NCBI RefSeq assembly: GCF_021917145.1 | Contig: NC_061077.1 | Span: 6,817,298-6,881,297, forward strand | Direction of reading: 5' to 3' | Length of the DNA: 64,000 bases | Origin: Hypomesus transpacificus | Taxonomy: Eukaryota; Chordata; Actinopteri; Osmeriformes; Osmeridae | Shown here: piece after piece, positions 1 through 11,814 of the stretch | Layout of the letters: each line of letters starts with the position of its first letter | Position numbering within the stretch: position 1 is the stretch's first letter | The notes under the pieces: model-generated | Seen by the model: the letters and a program-made list of their open reading frames with translations, nothing else | Database searches by the model: none | What the model was told of the DNA's origin: nothing | Program-made: the position numbers and the translations under genes

Positions 1-3000
1 ACTCGCTGCCCGAGTTCCATGCCTGAACTAGGCTTAGCTAATTTACACTTGGAAGAAACAAATCTCATTATAAAGAAGTAATGACAGAATGTCTGGAAAC
101 AGTGAATCATCTTTGACAAAGTCTGTATGGGGGGACTGATGACTTATATAATTCCAGAAGCAAAATAAAAAATCGTATTAATAGGGCACTATTATCTCCA
201 TCTGATGTTGCCCTTTAAGTCATCCTCAATCTCAAGCTTCATCACGTACGTACATCTTTCTGGAAGTTAGGATGTTAAACAACAAACTGATTCAACATTT
301 CTCAGTTGGGCATCAAATGTTGCTCAAAATGTTGTATCACATAAATACTAGAATGTGTTGTTGATGTAGACAGAAATTAGCTGAAAACACACAGATTCAA
401 ACAGTTTCAAGTGGGTTTATTCTGTATGTGCCAAGTATGTTCATCCCCAATTGCCTGCAAAATGGCATTTTGCCAAGTGGGCCTAAGGAGAACACAGTAA
501 CCAATAAAAAGCCCTTTTGTTCAGCTTAACTTTCCACTTTTGTGTGTGTACACCTCCTTTGTGTGTGCGTGCTTGAGTACTAAAAAAACACAATGGTCAC
601 ACAGTTTTCAGCTGCCACAACCCCCTGGCTAGTAGGCTGGCAGGGGAGTGTTCCTGACCTGGGGTTGATCTAGAACTGAGCCAGCCCTCCTCCTCACACC
701 GTAGAGACCTGCTGGCTACAAAGCAGCTCTGTCTAGTGGGATAGCCACAAAACTGTACTAACTATAAATACTCATAATATCCACTGGATTTCCAATATCC
801 CCCCCCCCCCCCGTGTAAATTGTACAGCGTACACCATAGTACTGATAGTCTGTGCCCAAAGCATTTCTTTATTATCATATTATATTATAGCTACACTGTT
901 TTGTTTGTTCATTCATTTCCATCACCTACTAAAAAAGTATGCTACTATCTCACCTTCATCAACACATGACTAACAACACTGGTTATTAGTCAGTGAACCC
1001 TCGAGCAGAGAACACTACAAATACAATAAACGTAATTGTTGAAAACTTTAATGTCCTCTGCGATATTTAGTGTTGTAACATACTTACAGTTGATTTAAAA
1101 TTCAGACCTACCAGAATTTTTTAAACTTAAAATTACATATTTAAAAGCACAACAAAGGGGGAACATTTTCACTGACAGAGACATACTGTATACTTGAAAC
1201 TCCACCCACACACACACAAACGTGTTTTTTTTTACACACAAACATACCGAAACTGCACATACTTGCAATACCACAGCTGGGAAGCTGCCACACTCCCAGG
1301 TGGTTGGTGTAAAAAGAGCAGTGTCTGTACACTTGTACTCCTAAGGTTTCCATGTGTGTTTGTTTTGCCTGAAGGTGCAGCGCCCGCCCTTGGAGAGCAG
1401 TGAAAGTCATGTTGGCTATGCAGCGCTTTAAGTGTGTCAGAAAAGGGGGAGGCTCTAAGGCCAGGCCTGGAAACTCCAATCGCTACATAGAATCAATGAG
1501 AGATGAACAGCCCAATCCTGGCAACCCCAATCCACACACAGATGCCCGGGAAGTCCCTACCAGAAAAAAAGAGTCTTTGAATCATCACAATCAAGGTACA
1601 GGGGGCTCTGGCCCAAAAAGTGGGTTGTCATAAGTCCATTTATGGCAAATTTACATTGTAGACATTACTCCACTAGAGGGCACATTTCCATCTCAGAGCT
1701 CACCTTCATAATCACCTTGTAAATCCCGACTGCATGTGGCGTGGTAGTAAGGTGAATCAGCTGTCTTACAGAACTATAGTGCACAGCCTCCCTGCTGGAG
1801 TGCACCCTGGAGCTGTGTTAATGACACACGAGCCACACGCACACTGATCCTGTCTCAGACCCCTCTTGCTCACTACACTGCTGCCTGCCTGCTGCCACAA
1901 GCCCCCTGCAAACTCCTTCATCACTCAAGTCTGACATTCAACTGTATAAAATAGGGAAACAGTTCTCACTCATAAAAGTGGGTGACTATTGCAGTTTACG
2001 GCAACTGTTTTGCCAGCTGTGATTGTAACTTTTACAGAACTCCATTGCACAAAACAAGTATTTACTATTCATAAACTAAAACATCTTAATTTAGCAGGAA
2101 AACATAGAATGGCTAGCTGTTGAAGCCTCAGAAAATATAATGGGGTTCTTTGTTATCATATTTACTGGAAGCTAAGGCTGGCTGGGATAATTTGAACTTG
2201 CCTGGTCCTATTTCTATAATTAGGTTTTATGCTTTTCAGTCTCTTCACTTGTTGACAGTATGGTGGCCTACACATGCTGACACTGTTTGCTACAACACGT
2301 TCTGGCATAAAACCCCTCAGGAAAATGGGTCTCTCTATACTCATGTCCTGGATGATATTTGGTGTGTAATGAGAGCTACAGAATAACTTTTTAAAGGACA
2401 ATTAAATAAATGTAATGACCCATGGTTTACCATACATAGGCAGTTGTAAATAGTTGACCTCATTCTGCCTCCTGCCACATACAGTTTTAACCAAACACAA
2501 CAACCTTTTGATAACAAATATAGACAATGAGGATTACAATTTGATGGTTTTCTTTCCACGATGATCATATTCCTCAGAGATAGACCACATAGAAAAAAAA
2601 AATATTGTCTAAACATACCGAAAGAAATCCCAGTCAGAGTATGAGTAGGAATGCAGCGGTGGGATGATTACACAACCACTGGGCAGAGTCTCCCAGTCTA
2701 ACACCTGTCTCTGTCACTTAGAAAGCTGATGTCCTTTCCTCATCCGAGATCAGCAGGAACACCACCACTCTGCCCAATCTGGCATCTCTGGAAAGGAGAC
2801 CCTGGACAGGAACAGCCTGCACCCTTCCTCTCAGAACACTGGGTGCCTCCCAGCTGAGGACTATCTCACACAAAGACAACCCAGTTATACACTGGATCAG
2901 ATTTTAACATTGGTCAACATTTCTGATGTTCTTCAAATTTGGTTTCATTTGCCTGTGATTGAATGCATGACTAAACCTGAAATATCATTCCATATTCAGC

Positions 3001-5039
3001 TCTGACGTTTGCATTGGTTACCCTGCAAAAAAAGCCCTACACCTACACCCTAGCCCCTCTCAGCATCAGAGTTGACACATCAACTCCTAAATTTACACAG
3101 CTAATTTACACTGCATAGAAGACAAGGTTTGCCGTCTGTCTCACGTCTATATTAGGCACACACAGTCTAGCACGCAGTCTGAAATCTGCTCTCTGCCAAA
3201 ATACACATGAGATAACACGAAAACAAATGTGTCTCTAAATTGTTAACCCATTTATAATTTCAAATTTAGTAACATTACACCTGAAGGTAATGAGACCAGA
3301 TATTTCACCTCCCATAGTTCCTGTCCACCCTCACTATAGGAAGAGACTTCAAGATCACTCAGACAGAAATTCAGCAGATTTATGTAAGCATCATCTGATA
3401 CTTATTGTGGCATAATGTGTGAGTGACAAAAAAGTAGGCTACTATGTTGGAGACTTGAAATACAACATCTAATTCTGTAGGTGTGGACATGATCTTTCAG
3501 TGACAGTGAGAAACGACATATTGCTGCAATAGCAACGGCTCAAATCCAGGGCACAGATAAACCATTCAGTTTATAAATTAGTAACAATGTAATTACATTT
3601 TACTAATGGAGAAATTAAGTTAAAAATTATGAATTAAGTTAAAGGATTGACCAATCCAACATGGCCACTTCTTGTTCTACCAATGTTTTGGCAGAATTTT
3701 AAACAGAAAAGTAAAAACTAACTGCAGACAGCAAATACTGTAGGCCTACACTTTAACAAATTGTGGTGCACCATAAGTCCCCCACAAGAACTGTGCCTAG
3801 ACACAGACAATCACTGTCACTTTAAGGCAGCATTTAAAGACACATATACACCCACCCACTCAGACACAACCTTTCTTATTCTGTGGAACGTCTGCTTTGT
3901 AATGAGGTCACATGTTTCTAACATTTAACACAATAATGAAGAGGTGGGCTAAAGCAGCCAAGGCCAGAAGAGACAATGTTACTTCAAAATACTCCCATTA
4001 AGAATAGGCATACCTACAATACCTCTACACGCTACAGCTCCACAAAATAAAAACATTAAACCACAGAGATGCTTTCCCTGTATGTGTGTGCACTGGGATC
4101 ATATTCATACAACTTGCCTGAGCTCAGGTTTACAATTAGGGAAGGTGTCTATTTGCACTTCTTCTGGGCTAATACAAACTCCTAAACTCCATGTACATGC
4201 ATGCTAGTAACAATGGGGTGACTGGATGTTTAGATGTTTAAAACTAGTCTGGGGCAGCCTAGATCCCGGTAAAGAGGTGAAAGGTCATATCAGACTATGG
4301 ACCTGACTCAGCTCCCTTGCTCTTTGTCTAGCTAGGCAGAGGCTACAATATAGTAAAGCATAATGTAGGGTTATACTGTAAGCCTAAAATCTAGTGGTTC
4401 TGGGAGTATCAATATTAGGACATTCAAAGTGATCTGTCACTTTTACATTTGAAGATATGGCTATACTAAACTAAACTTTTTATACTTTACAAATCATATG
4501 CTGTGTTGAAAGGAATAGTCATTCGGCTATTACCTGATCCACCTAAATAATGAATTAGTAACATAAAGTTAACTCATAACACTATTGGCACTTAATACAC
4601 ACATGGTGTACTGAGTAACTGTTTCAAGCAATCGCCTGTTCAATCAAATAATGTGACTTCATATTCACATAAATTACCTTAAAGCCACATTCAAAAGGAA
4701 ATAGCTATTGAGAAAAAATCTAATGGTTCTAGATGTTCAAAATCTTTCAACAAGTAGGCCTATTATTTCTTACTGTCAATACTTGAAGTTAATATTGACA
4801 AGACAACACCCATGTGTTGCATAACTGCGGTGCAATAGATGAACCGTAAGGAATGAGAGGCAAACAGATCCCTCCTAGAAAGCTCGCAATGCCCCAAATG
4901 GGACAACATCCTGACGGAGACGCGTCGGCCCTCTGTAAAATGCAATTCTCAACAAAATACTATACAAACTTTTAAAAACATGCAGTCTCAACCGCTATTA
5001 GCATAGGAGATAACAGTTCCCAGGAATTAAGGCACTGAC
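1..5039 (-). other. mitf: mitf intron downstream of exon 1A (partial)
   Basis: This stretch lies downstream, in the direction of mitf transcription, of coding exon 1A, so it is read as intron that continues beyond the left edge of the window. I found no copy of the common glutamine-rich exon 1B and no M-type first exon. It holds a 14-base C run (799-812), short CA repeats near 1205, and one segment resembling the MITF-H first exon (1298-1353), annotated separately. The open frames in it are otherwise short and unrecognisable. Confidence 0.7.
1298..1353 (-). pseudogene. mitf: probable relic of mitf alternative first exon 1H
   Basis: The minus strand encodes METLGVQVYRHCSFYTNH followed by the two bases CT. 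I recall the mammalian MITF-H first exon as MEALRVQMFMPCSFESLY plus a split leucine codon. The two match at Met, Glu, Leu, Val, Gln and Cys-Ser-Phe and have the same length: 18 codons plus CT, ending in phase 2 as exon 1A does. The segment lies 3.7 kb downstream of exon 1A, the order seen in mammals. The expected splice donor reads GGGAGT instead of GTGAGT, so normal splicing from this point looks lost. A weak alternative phase-2 donor (GTGGCA) follows seven bases later. The comparison rests on memory of the mammalian exon; chance similarity is possible but the length and phase match argue against it. Confidence 0.5.
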
Positions 5040-5143
5040 CTGTTTTTGAGAGGCTGACTTTTCAATTCGTAATATGTTTTTGGTTCCTCTTGAAACTCTT
5101 CCCCAACCTCGAAGTCGGGTACTATTCCCGATTCTGCTTGCAT
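5040..5143 (-). CDS. mitf: microphthalmia-associated transcription factor, first coding exon 1A (partial gene)
   Basis: This is the isoform-A start of MITF, a bHLH-leucine-zipper transcription factor of the MiT/TFE family that binds CACGTG/CATGTG sites and governs melanocyte, retinal pigment epithelium and lysosomal gene expression. The reverse strand begins MQAESGIVPDFEVGEEF, continues with an acidic, tyrosine-containing stretch (PKTYYELKSQPL), and closes at an AACAG|GTCAGT donor in phase 2 after 34 codons. This matches mammalian exon 1A nearly residue for residue. In the family this N-terminus carries the Rag GTPase-binding region used for lysosomal recruitment. The remaining exons (1B onward, bHLH-zip) must lie left of the window. 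Gene order agrees: mitf sits next to frmd4b in the divergent orientation expected. The exon is short and has no useful long open frame. I cannot tell which teleost copy (mitfa or mitfb) this is. Confidence 0.93.
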
Positions 5144-5560
5144 ACTTACGGCTGTCAACTCTTGACAATGTCAAATGTATAAGAAAGCAACGATACAAGG
5201 GACCACTCTAGAACACACGCAGTACCAGCCACTGAAAATGCAAACCTATTTGCTTCAAGACCGAGATCGCAAACGCCGCACAAAATTATGTAGTTCTTTA
5301 GCACAGAGAATAGCAATGAGAAAACGGCTTTTTGATGATGAAGAACTACAAGCACCATTATACCATGAGGCAGAAGTTTGGCGATTTGATGTGTCAGTGT
5401 CAGCTGCTCTTTCATTGGTCAAAAATGTTCGATGGGATTTTGCCTTCTTAACTTGTTTAAAAGTTTCGCAGGCTAATTTATATTTATGGACTGCACAACT
5501 TGCTCCAATGTAATGATTGCAGCCAAACACCAAAAGCTATATATCCAAATATGTCTTTGT
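5144..5560 (-). promoter_or_regulatory. mitf: putative mitf exon 1A promoter and 5' UTR region
   Basis: This is the sequence immediately upstream of the exon 1A start codon on the minus strand. It holds an inverted CCAAT box (GACCAAT read on the minus strand, 5414-5420) about 270 bases upstream of the ATG. No TATA box is placed convincingly. The assignment rests on position and the CCAAT box only. The plus-strand open frame across this interval has no recognisable protein and is treated as chance. Confidence 0.4.
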
Positions 5561-7803
5561 AATTTATTCTGCGAAAGAATGGCATGTGGTTTTAACATTA
5601 TAAGTTATATTAGAAAGTCGGCTGTATATTTTTATTGTATTTATGTCGACACTAAAGCAGTAGTTCATGAAAATTGTGAAATTCATTTTAAAATACCAGT
5701 TGACAATAATCGTTCAATGTTGTTGCAGGATGACCAAATATTCTCCCCAGTACATTCGTCCTTCTGATCCTGTCTACCGTGTAACAGACTTCTCATCACC
5801 ACTAGAGAGCAGTGTGACTCAAGGGAAGACAGGGGATATTGACCCCAGGATGACACCCTCTTGGCTAATATGTGCAATAGTCTCATCCTGTTAAACTGGC
5901 TATTTCAACATGGGAAATATGTGCTCTTGGAAAAACACGGGGCCATACCATCAATTCCAACAGAATATTACATTTAAGTCAATGACATTGTCCTGTTTCT
6001 TTGGACGAATTGTGAGAAAGGCCTACAGTTAACAATAAAATGTTTGCCGTTAAAAGTTTAGCATATACAATGTCTATTGAAAGGTCTGTAGGCCTACATA
6101 TTCTATAAACAGATCATAGCCTACATTACTTCTCACGAAGGGGTTGGACAGATGGTTTGTCTAATGAGATACCTATGTCCGATGACAGAAATCTTAGAGC
6201 CAGGGGGAAGGGGAGGCACTGCATCGCCTGCCCTGGGAGACCCATTAACAGTAGGCATACAGTAACAAACCTCCATCTTGTTAAATCAATCTTTCTCTGG
6301 CCATGATTCATTTAATGCAATCAATTAAGGCTTCATAAAACACATTTAGCAATATAATGCTTTCATCCTGTTTCATATTTGGCTACCTCGTTTGGGTTAT
6401 TTACTTGGAAAGCTGCTTGGATTAGGCTACAACAGGTAATAATAAATATTTCAGGAGAAGTGTGACCTAATCATGAATGAATATTAAAATAGCCTACACA
6501 CCTACAATCTCCATTGTAGACATATCCACTAGTAGTCAATATAATTAAGTCCAATTAGGCTTTTGTGCTACAGATAGGCCCTTATTCAGGTTTTAGTGCA
6601 ACATTTTAGCCTATTCATCTACGCAACAAAACAGTGCTTAGGCTACGGTACGACTTCAGTCTGCATTGTCAATGCTGTTACGTCTGAATAGTCTATATCA
6701 GTTCATATCGTCAAAAGATTATCGAGTTGAGAAGGGAACGTATTGTGACGAGGTTCCGTTAATAACGGTTCCATAAGGTGAGGTGGCAGCTGTAGCTGTA
6801 GGCCAGGGCTGGGAGGGGCCTTGAGACTCCTTTCACGTAAATGCCGAAGGAGCGAAGGCGTGGTCAGCGTAGATGAATGCAAGCGTGTGCTCGTACGGGA
6901 GCACGGACCAGAGACAAGGAGACACAGTTTACCAGCTCTCCTAAGAAGAATAAAAGACACGCAATACAAAAATATGAATGCATTACATTGGTTCTAATAT
7001 GTTGGGGGAGACCAACCCTATAGATTGAAGAGCTGAGCCGAACAATAAGGAAACGCCCTTATTAAGGTAGGCTGCCTTATGCCGGTATTATGACAGTCGG
7101 CTAGAATAAATGTATGAATGGGGAAGGAGACAAAGTGGAACTCTGTCATTCACGTATCTGCAGTGTAAATTACATATGAAACCGGTTTTCGTTAGGAGTT
7201 TGAGTGTTAAGCTGCTATGATAATTGCCACACTTGGTTGAATTCTGATTCAACAAAAGGATTGTGCCGGTTTCTTAGGCTGTTGCCTAGTCGGATGCTGT
7301 AGGGTTTAGGTTAGTTGCATGCAAGGATAACCACCCATACAGTAGTCATTGTTCTCTGGTTATTGTAGCTACAAAAGGTGCTTCCGATTGACATTAGTTC
7401 TCATGTAATTAAATAGTAATTAAATCGTGAAATTAAATAATTTCTCATGTATTTGATCTGAAACATGAGTTGGACGAGTCTATTGCCTGCGTGCATATGA
7501 TAGTGCATGTTGACACACCTAGGTTACCCATTCATTGCCAGCCTACTTTAAACAGAATATTTTATTTATGTTAGTGTAATATCGCCATTGGCTCACCTGG
7601 ACTGTGTGTGAACAGTATCTGTAAACAAAGTCAGTGTGAAAGAGAGAGAGGCATCAGATATCTATTACCCTGTTCAGAAAGAGCTACCCCGACTAGATTT
7701 ACAATATATTCTCAATGGCAAAAAAATCTATCATTTTGTGGGTGGTATGCTAGATAAGGTTTGGAGTAAAAATATGTAATTTCTCCTTGCAGGGTTGTAG
7801 AAC

Positions 7804-7960
7804 CAGAGTACGAATTATACAAAGACAAATTGGGGGGGTCAACTTCTTCTCCAGGGCGTGTATCGACCCCCCCGACATGTTGTTTTTACCTCTTTTGGGG
7901 GGGTCCAAGTCTTAATTAGGGGGTCAGACCCCCCCAAACCCCACTGTAATTCGCACCCTG
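7804..7960. mobile_element. small palindromic MITE-like element with G/C runs
   Basis: The two ends are imperfect inverted repeats: the left end begins CAGAGTACGAATTATA and the reverse complement of the right end begins CAGGGTGCGAATTACA. Both arms then run into a seven-G tract followed by TC. Internal arms also pair (GGGGGGGTC with GACCCCCCC), so the whole 157-bp segment can fold into a hairpin. There is no coding capacity. A clear target-site duplication is not visible, so the superfamily is left open. Confidence 0.5.
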
Positions 7961-9390
7961 TATTTTGCATGTGGTCAGTGACTAATGTAGCCAGCAGACA
8001 CTTCTCAGTACTCCTATTGATACTCCCATTGATGATTGTCAGTAGCAATTATAGTAGCCTACTGTAGGAGTAGAGGCTGTAGACCAAGTACAACAGCACG
8101 CAATGGTCTGATCTTCAGGTTCACAATGTGTCATGAAATAATCATTGCCTTGCTTCACCCAGCTTGGGCCGGATCTAAAATATTCAATCAAACATTTTGA
8201 TTAAGAAAGTTATTTTTTTAAACATGTGTATCAGGTAGCACATTTAGAAAACAATTTCACAAATTATTTCTGTTTTGTATTTCCATGGTTACTGCTAAAT
8301 TTGGACGGATAACAAGCAGAAGTTGTCAACATTTTTCATCTTCCACAGATAGTCTCAGGAAACTACAAGGGGTGTCTTGACGCAATTCCCGGCGGTCAGC
8401 ATGATAAACAGGAATTGTTAGTTTGATGGCTGTTTTTCAGATATGGTAGTAGAGCAGGATCCTCTCACATAGACCTGGCCTTCCACGAGAGCCCTATGAC
8501 TGTGCAGGATATCCTCTAAAAATGTTGCTCTAGAAGACACAATCCATTGTTTCAGTCCCAAAGACACAGCTGACAGTTTCCATTTTAAATCATTCAATTA
8601 TACATAATCAATTGTAATTTAAACACTTTACACAATATATCCTTATCCTTGAAAGGTATTTAGTAACTCCACATCTGTCAGCATGCCTTTCTTCCCCTAC
8701 ATGTCAACATGATAGGTGGTTAGACGCAAAGTTTCCCCAAGCTTGTTTGATGCTGCTAACACCATAGCGCTCAGTTGGCATCCAGCCCCCCAGTAACCCT
8801 CTCCCAAAAATCTACATAAAACACACATCAGAAAGACACATTTATTTTTGGAAAGGCACTGCAAGTGGATCTCAGATGTCTACTGCAACATGAACACCAG
8901 TGTAATACCATGTTGGTGTTGTCAACACCAGCATTACAGTTTTTGTTTTACACGGAAATGAAGGTCTGACATGCACTGTAAGGGACAAACTATCCACGTT
9001 ATACTGTATTAACAATCATGAATTTTGACTTTGTTACCATTCAGTTTATGTGTTATGCCTTCTTAGTCTTTACATTCACAGTTTAGATGAAGGACACTTC
9101 TCCACTCCCAAGGGCTCTGCAAAAAGTCACTGCAGCCCAGATCATGAAACTCTGCATTCCACTTCAGTAGCCAGGTCCCTCACCACAGCCCCTGACACCA
9201 TGAGTGCAGAAGCTGCTTATAGTCAAGCAGCAGTGGGAGTGAAAGGAGGACAGCAGTGACTCCTGTTATTACTACCATAGTTATCATTATAAAACCTTTT
9301 TTTCATGATCCGTTTCTTAGAGGGAGACTTTCAATGCTGGATAAAAAAAATTGTGGCATGCATTGTGAAAGCAGAATTCTTTTTTTTTTC

Positions 9391-9394
9391 TATA

Positions 9395-9417
<23 letters not shown>
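9391..9417. repeat. (TA)n microsatellite flanked by T runs
   Basis: A perfect TA dinucleotide tract of about 27 bases sits between two poly-T runs in the mitf-frmd4b intergenic region. Confidence 0.9.
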
Positions 9418-9425
<8 letters not shown>

Positions 9426-10929
9426 CTTTCTCTAATATCCTGAACCTTGTTGTGTTTGAGATGATCATAATTCTCTCATACAAGATCGACAGCCTGAAAG
9501 GTTTTCCGTTTCCTACCGATGAAGACTGTGTGTTGCAATTATGTTTGACCACAAACCAAATTAGTCTTGGTGTGAAATCAGATAAGGGAGACGGCTGGAC
9601 ATTGCACCCTCCATATCTCAGTACCCACAATGATGAGGTTGCTAGCTATCAAGGTGTTCAGGGTCATGACCAAACAAATGTCAAATGTATACTTCAGTAG
9701 CAGTTACAGTAAATAATTCTCATTCGAAGCTTGTCTCAAAACAAAACGTTATAGACACAGGTCCTGTGACACAGGACACAGGTCCTGAAAAAAACTACAT
9801 TAATAGATTATAGAGTCCTTTTGCAATCACTCTGTCTTGAAACCGGTATCCTGTTTAAGGACTTGACTACAGGCACTTGAACCCACAGGAAGACATTGTT
9901 GTGGCTACACAGAGAGCTTGTCTTTGTATTGGAAGGGAATCCTGATAATCCAGTTGTTTGTGTTTTGAGTTTATGAAATGTTCATAGTATTCACCTATCT
10001 TCAGTCTATTAACGAAAACATCCAAACCTCCAGGATTATAAACATAACTACAATAAAAGTTCAGATGGTATTTCCATATCTAACAACACAGGGAGAGCAA
10101 AAGCTCTTTTAACATTTGCTGTCATTTTTCAAAATACTTGTCTGAGCTTATATGAAGCAAATAAGGCTGGTGTAAGACCTGGTTTATCAATAATGCATGA
10201 GCACAGGAAACTGAGATAAGCTAGGGAGCAGGACACACAATCTATCCAAAGTAAAGAGCTAAACACAACCAGACACAAAGCACACAAAATATCTTCATGA
10301 CCAGGTACCAGATCTGTTCATATTTGCCATTATCTGTCCTCCATCACTTATTCTGTTTTCCAGTTCCAAGTCTCTCTGTCACTCTAACCCTAAACCTGTT
10401 AAACCCAAAAGGTACCAAGACAAATCTCTTTAGAAAATTTCTTTTTCCTAAAGAAAATGGAAAACTACATGTTGATAATATGCCCACGAGAATGTGTCTC
10501 TGACATTGCTGTTATATTATCATCTTTTTTTTGTTTGTTATTTTTACAATAGTTTGGCTTTCCATTGATACCAGCTCATTGCAGTATAATACATGCACTC
10601 AGGCCCTCAGGCCCACTGAGGCCCACTCCTCAAAAAGCATCTACACCAGTCTCTAAAGGATACACATTTAAAGACTGAGATTTCTTTATCTTTTCCTGTT
10701 GCTTTTTCCATGAGGTTTTGTGCCAGTAGGGGTTAGTTAGGGTGGCTAGACCCATAAGATCTGTTGATAAAATAACCAGTGTGAATAAGTGTTCAGGTAA
10801 CACAGAGGAGCAGATTCTGCAAACCGTTGGTCTCTGCTTAATACTTTTGTATTTCTGTGTGATGTATGTTATGTTGAATTTAGTCAATGCTGTGATTTTA
10901 TATGATGTCCTTGTTTTATGTTTATTTTA

Positions 10930-11002
10930 ACCATGTACAGCAACTTTGAGAACTTTGAACAGCGCTATATAAATAAAATGTATTATTATCATTATTATTA
11001 TT
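10930..11002 (+). repeat. possible retroposon 3' tail with ATT repeat
   Basis: The segment has the form commonly seen at the 3' end of fish LINE/SINE copies: a conserved-looking AGCGCTATATAAATAAAATG followed by a short irregular run of ATT/ATC triplets. No body of a longer element was recognised upstream, so this would be a 5'-truncated copy. Confidence 0.35.
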
Positions 11003-11814
11003 AGTTGGTCGATTCAGTCTACGTTAAAACTCAAGAGTGTAGGATCATGGGGTGATGGTGGTGGTAAAGATCTAGTGGTCATCTTCATTTGGTGACATTC
11101 AAATACAAAACATGATCAGTACTTTCCTAATGCAAACACCATGTGCACCATGTCATAATAATGTCACAACTTTGTCAGAAGCAAAACACTACCCCAATTG
11201 TGAGTTTATTTTGATATAAGACAGTATAAAACAATGTTAATACAATTAATGAAATTTGCACATGGAAAAATAATTTATCACCTTGTACTTATTGCAAGTG
11301 GTATTTACCATAATTTGCAGAAGAGGATTAGTGGAAGTGAGTGTGCAAGTCCATGTCCCTTAAAAGACTAATTCACTTAACCATTACATTCAGTTTGATG
11401 AGTTTGAACTGTATGTCACAACAAAATAAATCACATGACAGCATGGCATGAATTTAGGCTACATCTGGTCCTAAGATTACACATTCTGTATATCCATATT
11501 GTATTCCTGTTTACCACATGATTTAGCCTATGTAACATGGAAAAGTAGCTACATGACAAGTAAAATTCCCCATATCAGATGGCCAGCTTATTGCAACACA
11601 ATCAGGTTTAGATCAAAACAAATTTGCCATCAGTCACCTGTGTCTCCAGGCTGACCCATGGTTTCTTCCTGAAGCTACGCCAAACTTAACGTGCTGAAAG
11701 AGCTGCCTGTAGTCTAGAATTTATCCCAGACGGCCACAACAGGTCAGCGTTGATGTTACATAAATAGGCCAACCAGACTAGGGTACCAGGCTCCACAGGA
11801 CGTGAGCCTGTGGC

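Larger units (their letters stand above)
5561..11814. other. divergent intergenic region between mitf and frmd4b
   Basis: About 6 kb separates the divergent mitf and frmd4b starts. It contains the MITE-like hairpin at 7804-7960, a TA microsatellite at 9391-9417, and a stretch ending near 11002 that looks like the 3' tail of a retroposon (AGCGCTATATAAATAAAATG followed by ATT repeats). No exon was recognised. Alternative upstream first exons of frmd4b or mitf could lie here but cannot be placed from sequence alone. Confidence 0.6.

Noticed and set aside
5175-5513. 112-codon plus-strand frame opposite the mitf promoter
   Set aside because: No recognisable domain; it lies antisense in the mitf 5' flank and looks like chance.
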